Origin: Methylocystis silviterrae
GTDB lineage: Bacteria; Pseudomonadota; Alphaproteobacteria; Rhizobiales; Beijerinckiaceae
DNA length: 64,000 nucleotides
Assembly: GCF_013350005.1 (NCBI RefSeq)
Contig: NZ_JABVWW010000013.1
Coordinates: 33,317-97,316 of the forward strand
Direction of reading: 5' to 3'
The notes beneath the pieces are model-generated. The model saw nothing but the letters and a program-made list of their open reading frames with translations, made no database searches and was not told the DNA's origin. A program made the position numbers and the translations under genes. Of this stretch, positions 1 to 9,520 are shown piece after piece. Position 1 is the stretch's first letter, and every line of letters starts with the position of its first letter.

Positions 1-177
1 CCCCAGCAGGGGGTCGACCCCGCCGCCTATGAGCGGCTCGACTTCACGCATTTTCTGTTGCAGCCCATGGACGGCCCGGATGTTTCGCGCAATACGGAGG
101 CTGCGGTCAGCTACTGCCTGGCGCATCCGCGCTGGCGTCTGTCTTTGCAAACCCACAAGTCGATCGGGGTGAAGTGA
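1..177 (+). CDS. queE: 7-carboxy-7-deazaguanine synthase, C-terminal end (partial)
   Basis: Only the last 58 codons are inside the window; the gene starts upstream. The tail ends in HPRWRLSLQTHKSIGVK, matching the QueE radical-SAM family C-terminus (RLSLQTHK followed by a short hydrophobic end). QueE converts 6-carboxytetrahydropterin to 7-carboxy-7-deazaguanine in queuosine synthesis. Its stop overlaps the GTG start of queD by 4 bases, so the two consecutive pathway enzymes are translationally coupled. The catalytic CxxxCxxC motif lies outside the window and cannot be checked. Confidence 0.85.
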   Translation, partial: PQQGVDPAAYERLDFTHFLLQPMDGPDVSRNTEAAVSYCLAHPRWRLSLQTHKSIGVK

Positions 178-554
178 CTGTGTCGAGTTTCGAGGTCTTT
201 CGGGAGTTTTATTTCGAGGCGGCGCACGCGCTCTACGATCCCGAGGCTCCAGAGGGCGGCAAATACCGCAATCTCCACGGCCATTCCTTTCGCGTGCGCG
301 TCACCCTGCGGGGCGAGCCCAGCGTCGAAGAGCAATGGGTGATGGACCTCGGCAAGCTTGGCCGCAGGCTCAACGAGCTGCGCGAACGCCTCGACCATTC
401 GTTTCTCAACGATCTTGAAGGGCTGGGAAAGCCGACGCTCGAAAATCTCTGCGCCTATATCTGGCGCGACCTTGCGCCCACATTGCCGGGTCTTGTCGAA
501 GTCGGGGTCTTTCGCGACAGCTGTTTCGAGGGCTGCGTCTACCGCGGCGACTGA
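174..554 (+). CDS. queD: 6-carboxy-5,6,7,8-tetrahydropterin synthase
   Basis: 126 aa, the usual QueD/PTPS length. It converts dihydroneopterin triphosphate to 6-carboxytetrahydropterin, the substrate of QueE. Visible motifs: the first zinc histidine in FEAAH, the HGH pair in NLHGHSF, the conserved MDLG segment, and the LDHSFLND and KPTLENLC segments near the active site. The start is GTG at 174 inside a GTGA overlap with the queE stop; a second GTG at 180 is also possible. The family and pathway assignment is secure. Confidence 0.92.
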   Translation: MTVSSFEVFREFYFEAAHALYDPEAPEGGKYRNLHGHSFRVRVTLRGEPSVEEQWVMDLGKLGRRLNELRERLDHSFLNDLEGLGKPTLENLCAYIWRDLAPTLPGLVEVGVFRDSCFEGCVYRGD

Positions 555-729
555 CGGCCAATCTCCCGCGCGTTGGCGAGGTTGCGGCCGATCTGCGGCG
601 CATCGCCGCTATTGCGCGAGGGCGGCGCGGTCTCTACGGTTGAGCGCTCATTTTGAGCAAAACGCCCACCAGAGCGGCGACGTCAACGGTCCGCAATCAA
701 AGAGTGGGGAGCGAGGGAACCCTGAGGAC

Positions 730-2691
730 ATGGCGAACAATAAGGTCATTACCGCCGACGAGGCGATTGCGCTCATTCGCGACAATGACGTCGTAACCAC
801 CACCGGCTTCGTCCAGAGCTGCATTCCCGAGGCCTTGCACGCCGCTTTGGAAAAGCGCTTCGTCGAGAGCCAGCATCCGCGCGACCTCACGCTGATCATG
901 ACGGCCGGCGCCGGCGACTCCAAGGGCCTCGGCACGGGACGCTTCCATCACGAAGGATTGCTGCGCCGGGTGATCGCCGCCAATTTCGGCCGCATGCCGA
1001 AGGTCGCCCAGGCGGCGCAGGAGAACAAGATCTGCGGCTACAATCTCCCGCAGGGCGTCATCTCGCAGCTTTACCGCGCCTGCGCCGCAGGCCAGCCGGG
1101 CCTCTTCTCCAAAGTCGGCCTCTACACCTATGTCGACCCGCGCTTTGGCGGCGGCAAGGTGAACGACCGCACCAAGGAGGACATGGTCAAATACCATAAC
1201 ATCATGGGTGAGGAGTGGCTGTTCTATATCGCCACCAAGATCGACGTCGCCTTCATTCGCGGCACCTCGGCCGATCCTTCCGGCAATATTTCGATGGAGC
1301 GCGAGGCGCTCGTGCTCGACAATCTCGCTCAGGCGATGGCCGCGCATAACAATGGCGGGCTGGTGATCGCGCAGGTCGAGCGCATCGTCGAACAAGGTTC
1401 GATCAAACCGAAGGACGTGCATGTGCCCGGCATTCTGGTCTCGGCGGTCGTCATCGCCGATCCGCCGGAAATGCACCGCATGAACTATGGCGTGATCCAC
1501 AATCCGGCGCTTTCCGGCGAAATCCGCGTGCCGGTCGAGAAGTTCGCCAAAATGCCGCTCGACGAGCGCAAGGTCATCGCGCGGCGCGCCAGTTTCGAGC
1601 TGCCGCCGAACGGCGTGGTTAATCTTGGCGTCGGCGCGCCGGAAGGCATCGCCGCCGTCGCCAACGAAGAAAAGATGACGCCCTACATCACGCTGACGAC
1701 GGAAGCCGGCGCCATCGGCGGCGTGCTCGCGGCCGGTTCGAGCTTCGGGGCCGCGACCAACGCCGACGCGATCATTCAGCAGAACCAGCAGTTCGACTTC
1801 TATGACGGCGGCGGTCTCGACATGACCTGCCTCGGCATGGCCGAGTGCGACCTGCAGGGCAACGTCAACACGTCGAAATTTGGCGGACGCCTCAACGGCT
1901 GCGGCGGCTTCATCAATATCAGCCAGAACGCGCGACTCGTCGTTTACGCCGGCACCTTCACCAATGGCGGGCTGCGCGTCGAGATCGCCGACGGCAAGGT
2001 GAACATTCTGCAGGAAGGCAGGAACAAGAAGTTCCTCAACGCCGTCGAGCAGATCACCTTCTCCGGCAAATTCGCGCAAAAGCGCAAGCAGCCGGTCTAT
2101 TACGTGACCGAGCGCTGTGTGTTCAAACTCGTCGACAAGGGGCTTGAACTGATCGAGGTCGCGCCGGGGATCGATATCGACAAGGACATCCTGGCGCATA
2201 TGGATTTCAAGCCCATCATCGAACACGCCGAACTGATGGATAAGCGCATCTTCATCGACGAGCCGATGGGGCTGCTCGCCGACCTGATCAATCTCAACAT
2301 GTCCGATCGCGTCACGTACGACGCCGACCGCAACATTCTTTTCGTCAATCTCGAGGGCTGGCACGCCCGCACCAAGAAGGACATCGACGATCTGCGCAAG
2401 ACGCTGATCGAGGCGTCGGACAAGGTCGGCAAGCGCGTCAACTCGGTCGTCAATCACGACGGCTGGAAGATCAACGAGGCGCTCTACGACGATTACGCCG
2501 AAATGATCGACTATATGAGCCAGCGCTATTATCTGACGACGACCCGTTATGCGACGAGCGCCTTCGCGCGCCTGAAGATGAAGGAGGCGCTGTCCAAACG
2601 CGGACTGCAGCCGCATGTCTTCGAGCGGCGCGAGGCGGCGGAGAGCTTCCTCGAGGTCGTCAGCAAGGAAGAAGAGAAGGCGCCGGCGTAG
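730..2691 (+). CDS. Acyl-CoA:acetate/3-ketoacid CoA-transferase, long form
   Basis: 653 aa. Both halves of a family I CoA-transferase are present in one chain: an alpha-like half from the N-terminus to about residue 260 (VTTTGFVQSCIPE, GLGTGRF) and a beta-like half from about 280 to 520. The catalytic glutamate is recognisable in TTEAGAIGG (about E325), where YdiF/propionate CoA-transferase relatives carry theirs. It moves CoA between short acyl-CoAs and carboxylates; the substrate cannot be read from sequence. About 130 extra residues at the C-terminus (from about 525) exceed the roughly 520-530 aa of YdiF. The start ATG was chosen because the CoA-transferase homology begins there; the open frame extends further upstream without similarity. 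Confidence 0.85.
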   Translation: MANNKVITADEAIALIRDNDVVTTTGFVQSCIPEALHAALEKRFVESQHPRDLTLIMTAGAGDSKGLGTGRFHHEGLLRRVIAANFGRMPKVAQAAQENKICGYNLPQGVISQLYRACAAGQPGLFSKVGLYTYVDPRFGGGKVNDRTKEDMVKYHNIMGEEWLFYIATKIDVAFIRGTSADPSGNISMEREALVLDNLAQAMAAHNNGGLVIAQVERIVEQGSIKPKDVHVPGILVSAVVIADPPEMHRMNYGVIHNPALSGEIRVPVEKFAKMPLDERKVIARRASFELPPNGVVNLGVGAPEGIAAVANEEKMTPYITLTTEAGAIGGVLAAGSSFGAATNADAIIQQNQQFDFYDGGGLDMTCLGMAECDLQGNVNTSKFGGRLNGCGGFINISQNARLVVYAGTFTNGGLRVEIADGKVNILQEGRNKKFLNAVEQITFSGKFAQKRKQPVYYVTERCVFKLVDKGLELIEVAPGIDIDKDILAHMDFKPIIEHAELMDKRIFIDEPMGLLADLINLNMSDRVTYDADRNILFVNLEGWHARTKKDIDDLRKTLIEASDKVGKRVNSVVNHDGWKINEALYDDYAEMIDYMSQRYYLTTTRYATSAFARLKMKEALSKRGLQPHVFERREAAESFLEVVSKEEEKAPA

Positions 2692-2722
2692 CCGGGCCAG
2701 CGGCTGGTTCCGAGCCTTGAAA

Positions 2723-2756
2723 GGCGAAGGGCCGAACGTCGCGTTCGGCTTTCGCC
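2723..2756 (+). terminator. Stem-loop after the CoA-transferase gene
   Basis: GGCGAA-GG-GCCGAAC pairs with GTTCGGC-T-TTCGCC around a 5-base loop, about 30 bases after the stop at 2691. A T-run follows only about 10 bases later, so its strength as an intrinsic terminator is uncertain. Confidence 0.5.
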
Positions 2757-2790
2757 CGGGACTGTGCTTTTTAGCGATGGAAATAAAACA

Positions 2791-2818
2791 GGCCCCGTGG
2801 CGCAGAGCTCACGGGGCC
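2791..2818. terminator. Bidirectional stem-loop terminator
   Basis: A perfect 9-bp stem GGCCCCGTG / CACGGGGCC with a 10-base loop. Read on the minus strand it is followed by TGTTTTATTT, a good U-rich tail; on the plus strand it is followed by the poorer GTTTGCTTCTC. This suggests a minus-strand transcript arrives from about 3.0 kb and ends here, convergent with the CoA-transferase gene. Confidence 0.6.
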
Positions 2819-2836
2819 GTTTGCTTCTCTTGGAAG

Positions 2837-3022
2837 CTAGTCTGGATTGTCCAGTCTGTGAACGGGCGTCCGACGCTTGGCCTTTGCCTTCGGCCGCCCG
2901 GAAGATTGTCGATTGTCTCGGAGGATGGACGGATCAGGCAGCTGCTCCTGATCGCCCAGTGACCGGAACCAAACGCCGGTCAAATGGTATGACCCGGTGG
3001 CGTCATGCTCCTCTCGCAACAC
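2837..3022 (-). CDS. Hypothetical 61-aa basic protein
   Basis: A short frame with a GTG start (GTG-TTG-CGA) and a TAG stop. It is hydrophilic and rich in Arg, Lys and Pro near the end (GRPKAKAKRR); no family recognised. The only support for a real gene is context: the hairpin at 2791-2818 has its U-rich side oriented to end a minus-strand transcript just past this stop. No convincing ribosome binding site is seen. Chance occurrence remains quite possible. Confidence 0.3.
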   Translation of the reverse strand: MLREEHDATGSYHLTGVWFRSLGDQEQLPDPSILRDNRQSSGRPKAKAKRRTPVHRLDNPD

Positions 3023-3229
3023 TGTTGCTCGGTTCGGCTCATCAACAGGGGGTTTTTGAGCCTATCCTGGATCGCGTCCGCGTCGAGGTCCCGCCCGAGC
3101 GAGCCTGCCGATCATGCTGTCAGATCGACAGGTGCGATGTAACAAAAGATGAACCTGGTTTGGAATTCGGTCAAGAGCATTCCGTCGCCAAAAAACGGCG
3201 ACCGCGGTTGCGCCCGGTAAATTTGACGT

Positions 3230-3245
3230 ATATAGATATCTTTAT
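3230..3245. promoter_or_regulatory. Palindromic operator candidate for the methionine-cycle regulator
   Basis: ATATAGATATCTTTAT is a 16-bp palindrome with a single mismatched pair around a perfect AGATATCT core, in otherwise GC-rich DNA. It ends on the first candidate ATG of the ArsR-methyltransferase gene. A TTGACG box lies at 3223-3228. ArsR-family repressors bind such AT-rich dyads and usually autoregulate, so this is the likely binding site of the gene product itself. The factor-site link is inference. Confidence 0.6.
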
Positions 3246-4272
3246 GTCTAATGCTGAAACCATGAAGTCCGTCGCCAAATTGGCCCTCGACCCGACGCTT
3301 GCGGCGCTGAACGCCGCTGGAGAGGAGACGCGCCTACGTCTTCTGGCGTTGCTCGCCCAGTCAGAGCTGACGGTGAGCGAGGTTGTGGCGATCCTGGGCC
3401 AGTCTCAGCCGCGCGTCTCGCGCCATCTTAAGCTCCTCGTCGAGGCTGGCCTCGTCGAGCGCCGCCGCGAAGGGGCGTGGGCCTTTTTCCGTCTGTCGCC
3501 GGCCGGCCCGGCGGGCGCCCTCGCGCGCGCCCTCGTCGGTTGGCTCGAGGCTGACGACGCGCTTCTCGCCGGCGACCGCGCGAGACTCGCCCAGGTGCGT
3601 CACGCGCGCGCCGAGAACGCCGCCCGCTATTTCGCCGCGCATGCCGAGGAATGGGACCGCATTCGCGCGCTGCATGTCCCCGAGGAGAGCGTCGAGGAGG
3701 CGATGCGCGAGGTCGTGGGCGAGAGACCGGTGCGCAATCTGCTCGATCTCGGCGCCGGCGCCGGACGGATGCTGGAGCTTTTCGCGCCCCAGGCGGAACG
3801 CGCCGTCGGCGTCGATCTTTCCTCCGCCATGCTCGGCGTCGCGCGCGGCCGTCTCGAAGAGACCGGCTTCGACAATGTGCAGCTGCGTCAGGGCGACATC
3901 TACGCGCTGCCGATCGAGCGCAACTCCATCGACCTCGCGATCATGCATCAGGTTCTGCATTTTCTCGACGATCCGGGCCGCGCGCTGCGCGAGGCGGCGC
4001 GGGTGCTCGCCCCCGGCGGCCGTCTGCTCGTCGTCGATTTCGCGCCGCATCAGGAAGAGGCGCTGCGCGATAAGCACGCGCACCGCCGCCTCGGCTTTTC
4101 CGACGCTGAAATCACCGGACTGCTCGCGCAAGCCGGTCTCGACATTATTCAACACCGGCAATTGGCGCCCGACCCCAGCGAAGGCGCCAAGCTCACCGTG
4201 TCCTTGTGGCTGGCGCGCGATCCGCGCGTCATCGCCGATCCCATTCCCACAGTATCTTATGAGACAGCCTGA
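3244..4272 (+). CDS. ArsR-family regulator fused to a SAM-dependent methyltransferase domain
   Basis: 342 aa. Residues about 10-100 form an ArsR-type winged helix (LRLLALLAQSELTVSEV, then SQPRVSRHLKLLVEAGLV). Residues about 160-320 form a class I methyltransferase domain with SAM motif I LDLGAGAGRML and the acidic end of strand 2, GVDLS. It is the first gene of an operon with metF (stop and start overlap, TGATG) and metH. Proteobacterial ArsR regulators of the SAM cycle (SahR/SamR type) occur in this setting, some with a methyltransferase-like sensor domain, so it probably senses SAM or SAH. A second ATG at 3262 would place the palindrome wholly upstream; neither start has a clear ribosome site. 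Confidence 0.82.
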   Translation: MSNAETMKSVAKLALDPTLAALNAAGEETRLRLLALLAQSELTVSEVVAILGQSQPRVSRHLKLLVEAGLVERRREGAWAFFRLSPAGPAGALARALVGWLEADDALLAGDRARLAQVRHARAENAARYFAAHAEEWDRIRALHVPEESVEEAMREVVGERPVRNLLDLGAGAGRMLELFAPQAERAVGVDLSSAMLGVARGRLEETGFDNVQLRQGDIYALPIERNSIDLAIMHQVLHFLDDPGRALREAARVLAPGGRLLVVDFAPHQEEALRDKHAHRRLGFSDAEITGLLAQAGLDIIQHRQLAPDPSEGAKLTVSLWLARDPRVIADPIPTVSYETA

Positions 4273-5171
4273 TGTTTAACGCTCTTCATCCCACGGCGTC
4301 GCCCAACCAATTTGCGATCTCCTACGAATTCTTCCCGCCCAAGACGCCGGAGATGGAGACGCAACTCTGGCAGACGATCAATCGGCTGGCGGCGCTCAAA
4401 CCGCATTTCGTTTCCGTCACCTATGGCGCCGGCGGCACCACCCGCGAGCGCACGCATTCGATCGTCGCGCGCATCGTGCGTGAGACCGAAATGAAGCCAG
4501 CCGCGCATCTCACCTGCGTTTCCGCCGCGCGCGAAGACGTCGACGCGATCCTGCGCGACTATTGGGACGCCGGCGTTCGCCATATCGTGGCGCTGCGCGG
4601 CGATCCGCCGACAGGCGTGGGGTCGAAATTTGAGGCGCATCCGAAGGGCTACGGCACGTCGACCGATCTCGTAAGCGGCATTCGTCGGATCGGCGATTTT
4701 GAGATTTCCGTGTCGACCTATCCCGAAGGCCATCCGGAAAGCGCCTCGATCGAACAGGATCTCGACGCGCTTCAGGCGAAGGTCGACGCCGGCGCGACGC
4801 GCGCCATCACGCAGTTCTTCTTCGACAATGACGTCTACTTCAAATTTCTCGACAAGGCGCGCGGGCGGGGAATCACCATTCCGATCGTGCCCGGCATCAT
4901 GCCGATCCGCAATTTCAAGCAAGTCGCGGGTTTTGCGCAAAAGGCCGGGGCGAGCGTGCCGCGCTGGCTCGCCGAGCGCTTTGATGGACTGGACGAGGAT
5001 CCGGAGACGCGCGCGCTCATCGCCGCGACGACCGCCGTCGAGCAGGTGATGAGCCTGGCGCGCGCCGGCGTCAATGAATTCCACTTCTACACCAATAATC
5101 GCGCCGACCTCGTCTTCGCCATTTGCCATTTGCTTGGCGTGCGTCCCGTTCGTGAAAGGGCCATCGCATGA
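4272..5171 (+). CDS. metF: 5,10-methylenetetrahydrofolate reductase
   Basis: 299 aa, normal for bacterial MetF. It makes 5-methyltetrahydrofolate, the methyl donor for MetH. The TIM-barrel family signatures are clear: [13 protein letters not shown] at the N-terminus with the catalytic Glu, [22 protein letters not shown], and FFFDND plus PGIMPI in the second half. It overlaps the upstream regulator by 1 base and the downstream metH start by 4 bases (ATGA), giving a tightly coupled three-gene methionine unit. Confidence 0.97.
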   Translation: MFNALHPTASPNQFAISYEFFPPKTPEMETQLWQTINRLAALKPHFVSVTYGAGGTTRERTHSIVARIVRETEMKPAAHLTCVSAAREDVDAILRDYWDAGVRHIVALRGDPPTGVGSKFEAHPKGYGTSTDLVSGIRRIGDFEISVSTYPEGHPESASIEQDLDALQAKVDAGATRAITQFFFDNDVYFKFLDKARGRGITIPIVPGIMPIRNFKQVAGFAQKAGASVPRWLAERFDGLDEDPETRALIAATTAVEQVMSLARAGVNEFHFYTNNRADLVFAICHLLGVRPVRERAIA

Positions 5172-8100
5172 TTTTCGACAAAGCTTACGGCCCCAATATT
5201 CTCCAGACTTTGGAGGAGGCCGCCTCGCGCCGGATCCTCATTCTCGACGGCGCCATGGGCACGATGATCCAGCGCCACAAGTTCGAGGAGGCCGATTTCC
5301 GCGGCGCGCGCTTTACAGATCACGCCAAGGATCTGCGCGGCAACAATGACCTGCTGACGCTGACGCAGCCCGACGCGATCAAGGCGATCCATGTCGCCTA
5401 TCTCGACGCCGGCGCCGACATCATCGAGACCAACACATTTTCGTCGACGACAATCGCTCAGGCCGATTACGGGCTCGAGCATCTCGCCTTCGAACTCAAT
5501 TGCGAGGGCGCCCGGCTGGCGCGGGCGGCGGCCGACGAAGTCGCGGCGAAGACCGGCGTGCGCCGTTTCGTGGCGGGTTCGCTCGGCCCAACCAATCGCA
5601 CCGCGTCGATCTCGCCCGACGTGTCAAACCCGGGCTTTCGCGCCGTCACCTTCGACGAGCTGCGCGCCGCCTATAAGGAAGCCGCGCTTGGCCTCATCGA
5701 AGGCGGCGCCGACATTCTTCTCGTCGAAACCGTTTTCGACACGCTGAACGCCAAGGCGGCGCTCTATGCGCTCGAAGACGCGTTCGACGAGGTCGGAACC
5801 CGTTTTCCGATCATGATCTCCGGCACGATCACCGATCTTTCGGGCAGGACGCTCTCCGGTCAGACGGCGGTCGCCTTCTGGAATTCGCTCGCCCACGCCA
5901 AGCCGTTTTCGATCGGCTTCAATTGCGCGCTCGGCGCCCGCGAGATGCGTCAGCATATCGCCGAGATCGGCCGCATCGCCGATACGCGCGTCTGCGCCTT
6001 CCCCAACGCCGGCCTGCCCAATGAATTCGGGCTTTATGACGAAAGTCCCGAATATATGGCGGAGCTCGTCGGCGAATTCGCGACCGCGGGTCTCGTCAAT
6101 GTGCTTGGCGGCTGCTGCGGCACGACGCCGGACCATATCGCCGCGATCGCCGGCGCCGTGAAAGGCGTCGCCCCTCGCGCGATTCCGACGATCGAGCCGA
6201 TGCTGCGTCTTGCTGGATTGGAGCCCTTCACGCTGACGAAGGACATTCCCTTCGTCAATGTCGGCGAGCGCACCAACGTCACCGGTTCGGCGAAGTTTCG
6301 CAAGCTCATCACCAACGGCGACTATGCCGCGGCGCTGGACGTCGCGCGCGATCAGGTGGCGAACGGGGCGCAGGTCATCGACGTCAACATGGACGAAGGC
6401 CTGCTCGATTCCGAACGCGCCATGGTGGAATTCCTCAACCTCGTCGCCGCCGAGCCCGACATCGCCCGCGTGCCGGTGATGGTCGATTCCTCCAAATTCG
6501 CCGTGATTGAAGCCGGCCTGAAATGTCTGCAGGGCAAGGGGGTCGTCAATTCGATTTCGATGAAGGAAGGCGAAGAGAAATTCATCGCCGACGCGCAAAA
6601 GGTGCGCCGCTATGGCGCCGCCGTCGTCGTCATGGCCTTCGATGAAAAGGGCCAGGCCGACACTTTCGCCCGCAAGACCGAGATTTGCACGCGGGCCTAT
6701 AAAATCTTGACCGACATCGTGGGCTTTCCGCCCCAAGACATCATTTTCGATCCCAATATTTTCGCGGTCGCGACCGGCATTGAAGAGCATGAGAATTACG
6801 GCGTCGATTTCATCGAAGCCACGCGCGTCATCAAACGCGATCTGCCGCATGTGCATGTGTCGGGCGGCGTGTCGAACTTGTCCTTCTCATTCCGCGGCAA
6901 CGAACCCGTGCGCGAAGCGATGCATTCGGTGTTCCTCTATCACGCCATCCAGGCGGGCATGGATATGGGCATCGTCAACGCCGGCCAGCTTGCGGTCTAT
7001 GGCGAGATCGATCCCGAGCTGCGCGAGCTTTGCGAAGACGTCGTCCTGAATCGCCGCAAGGATTCGACCGAGCGCCTCGTGGAACTGGCTGAAAAGTTCA
7101 AGGGCTCGGCCGGCAAAACCCAGGAAAAGGACGCCGCCTGGCGCGAGAACACCGTCGAGAAGCGTCTCGAATATGCGCTCGTGAACGGCGTCACCGATTA
7201 CGTCGAAGCGGATGTGGAAGAGGCGCGTCAGCGCTCCACGCGCCCGCTTGACGTGATCGAAGGTCCGCTGATGACCGGGATGAATGTCGTCGGTGATCTC
7301 TTTGGCGCGGGCAAGATGTTCCTGCCGCAGGTCGTCAAATCGGCGCGGGTGATGAAACAGGCGGTGGCCTATCTCATGCCCTTCATGGAGGCCGACAAGA
7401 GCGAACGCTCCACAGCCGGCAAAATCCTGCTGGCGACGGTGAAGGGCGACGTTCACGACATCGGCAAGAATATCGTCGGCGTTGTGCTCGGCTGTAACAA
7501 CTTCGAGGTGATCGACCTTGGCGTCATGACGCCTTGCGCGAAGATTCTCGAAGTCGCCAAGAAGGAAAAGGTCGATCTCATCGGTCTTTCCGGCCTCATC
7601 ACGCCGTCGCTCGACGAGATGTGTTTCGTCGCTTCTGAGCTCGAGCGCGAAGGTCTCGACACGCCGCTCCTCATCGGCGGCGCGACGACGAGCCGCGTGC
7701 ATACGGCGGTGAAGATCAGTCCCAATTATCGTCGCGGCCAGGCGGTCTATGTCACCGACGCGAGCCGCGCCGTTGGCGTCGCGCAGGCGCTCGTCTCCGA
7801 GAAGACGCGTCCTGACTATGTCGCGCAAACGCGCGCTGAATATGAGCGCCTCGCGGAGGCGCATGCCCGCGCGCAGGCCGACAAGCTGCGGGCGCCGCTC
7901 GCGCAGGCGCGCGCCAACGCTTATAAAATCGACTGGGCCGCCTATGAGCCGCCGAAACCCTCCTTCAGCGGCGCGCGCGCCTTTGCGAGCTATGACGTCG
8001 GCGAACTCGTCCCCTACATCGATTGGACGCCGTTCTTCCAGACCTGGGAATTCAAGGGGCGCTATCCGTCGCTGCTCGACGATCCCGAGCGCGGCGAGGC

Positions 8101-8890
8101 GGCGCGCACGCTGTATGACGACGCCCGCGCCATGCTGAAGCGGATTGTCGAGGAGCGCTGGTTCACGCCGAAGGCCGTCATCGGCTTCTGGCCGGCGAAT
8201 TCCATCGGCGACGACATCGCGCTGTACAATGGCGAGTCGCGCAACGAAAAGATCGCCACGCTGCACACCTTGCGCCAGCAATTGCAAAAGCGCGACGGCA
8301 AGGCCAATCTCGCGCTCGCCGATTTCGTCGCGCCCAAGGAGAGCGGCAAGGCCGATTATGTCGGCGCCTTCGTCGTGACCGCCGGCGCGGAAGAAGAAAA
8401 GATCGCCGCGCGCTACGCCCGCGCCAATGACGACTATGGCTCGATCATGGTCAAGGCGCTTGCGGACCGTATCGCGGAAGCTTTCGCCGAGCGCATGCAT
8501 GAGCGCGTGCGCAAAGAATTTTGGGGCTATGCGCGTGAAGAGAATTTCGCGCCTGAGGCGCTGCACGCCGAGCCTTACGCCGGCATTCGCCCGGCGCCCG
8601 GCTATCCGGCGCAGCCCGATCACACCGAAAAGGCGACGATCTTCGATCTGCTCAATGTCGAAAAACGCACCGGCGTGAAGCTGACCGAAAGTTTCGCCAT
8701 GACGCCGGCCGCTTCGGTCAGCGGGCTCTATCTGGCGCATCCGAGCGCGCATTATTTCGGCGTCGCCAAGATCGAGCGCGATCAGGTCGAAGATTACGCC
8801 CGCCGCAAGGGCATGGAGGCGCGCGAGGTCGAACGCTGGCTCGCGCCCATTCTCAACTACGCGCCCGTCGCCGCGGAAGCGGCGGAGTGA
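5168..8890 (+). CDS. metH: Cobalamin-dependent methionine synthase
   Basis: 1240 aa, full length, all four modules present. 1) Homocysteine domain (about 1-330) with the zinc cysteines in FNCALGA and [10 protein letters not shown]. 2) Pterin domain (about 350-620) with [14 protein letters not shown]. 3) Cap and B12 domain (about 640-890) with the DxHxxG motif GDVHDIGKN, whose His is about residue 763. 4) Activation domain to the C-terminus with [12 protein letters not shown] for SAM-dependent reactivation. It transfers the methyl group from 5-methyltetrahydrofolate to homocysteine. The start is fixed by the ATGA overlap with metF. Confidence 0.98.
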   Translation: MIFDKAYGPNILQTLEEAASRRILILDGAMGTMIQRHKFEEADFRGARFTDHAKDLRGNNDLLTLTQPDAIKAIHVAYLDAGADIIETNTFSSTTIAQADYGLEHLAFELNCEGARLARAAADEVAAKTGVRRFVAGSLGPTNRTASISPDVSNPGFRAVTFDELRAAYKEAALGLIEGGADILLVETVFDTLNAKAALYALEDAFDEVGTRFPIMISGTITDLSGRTLSGQTAVAFWNSLAHAKPFSIGFNCALGAREMRQHIAEIGRIADTRVCAFPNAGLPNEFGLYDESPEYMAELVGEFATAGLVNVLGGCCGTTPDHIAAIAGAVKGVAPRAIPTIEPMLRLAGLEPFTLTKDIPFVNVGERTNVTGSAKFRKLITNGDYAAALDVARDQVANGAQVIDVNMDEGLLDSERAMVEFLNLVAAEPDIARVPVMVDSSKFAVIEAGLKCLQGKGVVNSISMKEGEEKFIADAQKVRRYGAAVVVMAFDEKGQADTFARKTEICTRAYKILTDIVGFPPQDIIFDPNIFAVATGIEEHENYGVDFIEATRVIKRDLPHVHVSGGVSNLSFSFRGNEPVREAMHSVFLYHAIQAGMDMGIVNAGQLAVYGEIDPELRELCEDVVLNRRKDSTERLVELAEKFKGSAGKTQEKDAAWRENTVEKRLEYALVNGVTDYVEADVEEARQRSTRPLDVIEGPLMTGMNVVGDLFGAGKMFLPQVVKSARVMKQAVAYLMPFMEADKSERSTAGKILLATVKGDVHDIGKNIVGVVLGCNNFEVIDLGVMTPCAKILEVAKKEKVDLIGLSGLITPSLDEMCFVASELEREGLDTPLLIGGATTSRVHTAVKISPNYRRGQAVYVTDASRAVGVAQALVSEKTRPDYVAQTRAEYERLAEAHARAQADKLRAPLAQARANAYKIDWAAYEPPKPSFSGARAFASYDVGELVPYIDWTPFFQTWEFKGRYPSLLDDPERGEAARTLYDDARAMLKRIVEERWFTPKAVIGFWPANSIGDDIALYNGESRNEKIATLHTLRQQLQKRDGKANLALADFVAPKESGKADYVGAFVVTAGAEEEKIAARYARANDDYGSIMVKALADRIAEAFAERMHERVRKEFWGYAREENFAPEALHAEPYAGIRPAPGYPAQPDHTEKATIFDLLNVEKRTGVKLTESFAMTPAASVSGLYLAHPSAHYFGVAKIERDQVEDYARRKGMEAREVERWLAPILNYAPVAAEAAE

Positions 8891-8906
8891 TATCGAATCG
8901 ATTGGC

Positions 8907-9017
8907 CTGTCATTCCCGGCGGACCGGAGGTCCGACCGGGAATCCAGGGCCAGTTCAAGAATGTTGGTCTTGCTCTGGATTCCCGATCGCGCGCGTTGCG
9001 CGTGTCGGGAATGACAG
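8907..9017. repeat. Palindromic REP-like element, double hairpin
   Basis: The ends CTGTCATTCCCG and CGGGAATGACAG are inverted copies about 110 bp apart. Inside lie two hairpins: ATTCCCGG...CCGGGAAT (8912-8942) and a second with ATTCCCGA...TCGGGAAT ending at 9012. The architecture is that of a bacterial interspersed palindromic element. It sits directly after metH, where it may also end transcription. Confidence 0.7.
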
Positions 9018-9040
9018 CGGAGTTGATCAACGGATTGGTC

Positions 9041-9472
9041 ATGACCGGCTCCCCGGGTGATGCTTACGACCTCGCCCGCTTCGTCGCGGCGCAAAAACCG
9101 GTTTACGCTCAGGCGGCGGCGGAACTCGCCGCCGGCCGCAAGCGCAGTCACTGGATGTGGTTCGTTTTTCCGCAGCTCGAAGGGCTGGGCGCGAGCGCCA
9201 TGGCGCAGCGCTACGCCATCCGCTCGCTCGCCGAGGCGCACGCCTATCTCGCGCATCCTCTATTAGGCGCGCGGCTGAAGGCGTGCGTTGGACTGGTCAA
9301 CAAGGTCGAGGGACGCAGCGCGCATGAAATCTTCGGCTCTCCCGACGATTTGAAGTTTCATTCGTCGATGACCTTGTTTGCGGCGGCGGCGCCGCAAGAG
9401 CCGCTTTTCGGCGAGGCTCTGCACAAATATTTCGCCGATCGCCGCGATCCCTTGACCCTCGCAAAATTATAA
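9041..9472 (+). CDS. DUF1810 family protein
   Basis: 143 aa from the ATG at 9041. The family pattern is unmistakable: YDLARFVAAQKPVY, then RKRSHWMWFVFPQLEGLG and MAQRYAI, then HPLLGARL. No biochemical role is established for the family. The frame is open back into the palindromic element, with an earlier ATG at 9011 inside the repeat; I chose 9041 because family members begin a few residues before the DLxRFxxAQ motif. Confidence 0.85.
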   Translation: MTGSPGDAYDLARFVAAQKPVYAQAAAELAAGRKRSHWMWFVFPQLEGLGASAMAQRYAIRSLAEAHAYLAHPLLGARLKACVGLVNKVEGRSAHEIFGSPDDLKFHSSMTLFAAAAPQEPLFGEALHKYFADRRDPLTLAKL

Positions 9473-9520
9473 GTTTCGTTGAACCCGATGCGCCGAGAGT
9501 GGGCGCTATTCGGAGTTCTA

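Noticed and set aside
697..2616. 639-codon frame opposite the CoA-transferase gene
   Set aside because: Antisense shadow caused by high GC at third codon positions; low-complexity Arg/Asp/Ala sequence with no domain.
2819..3229. SAM or SAH riboswitch upstream of the metF-metH operon
   Set aside because: I searched by eye for SAM-II and SAH core motifs and saw none; the protein-type dyad at 3230-3245 is a better explanation. A covariance-model search would settle it.
6887..9256. 789-codon minus-strand frame across metH
   Set aside because: Shadow of metH; no motif, and it continues into the repeat and DUF1810 gene.
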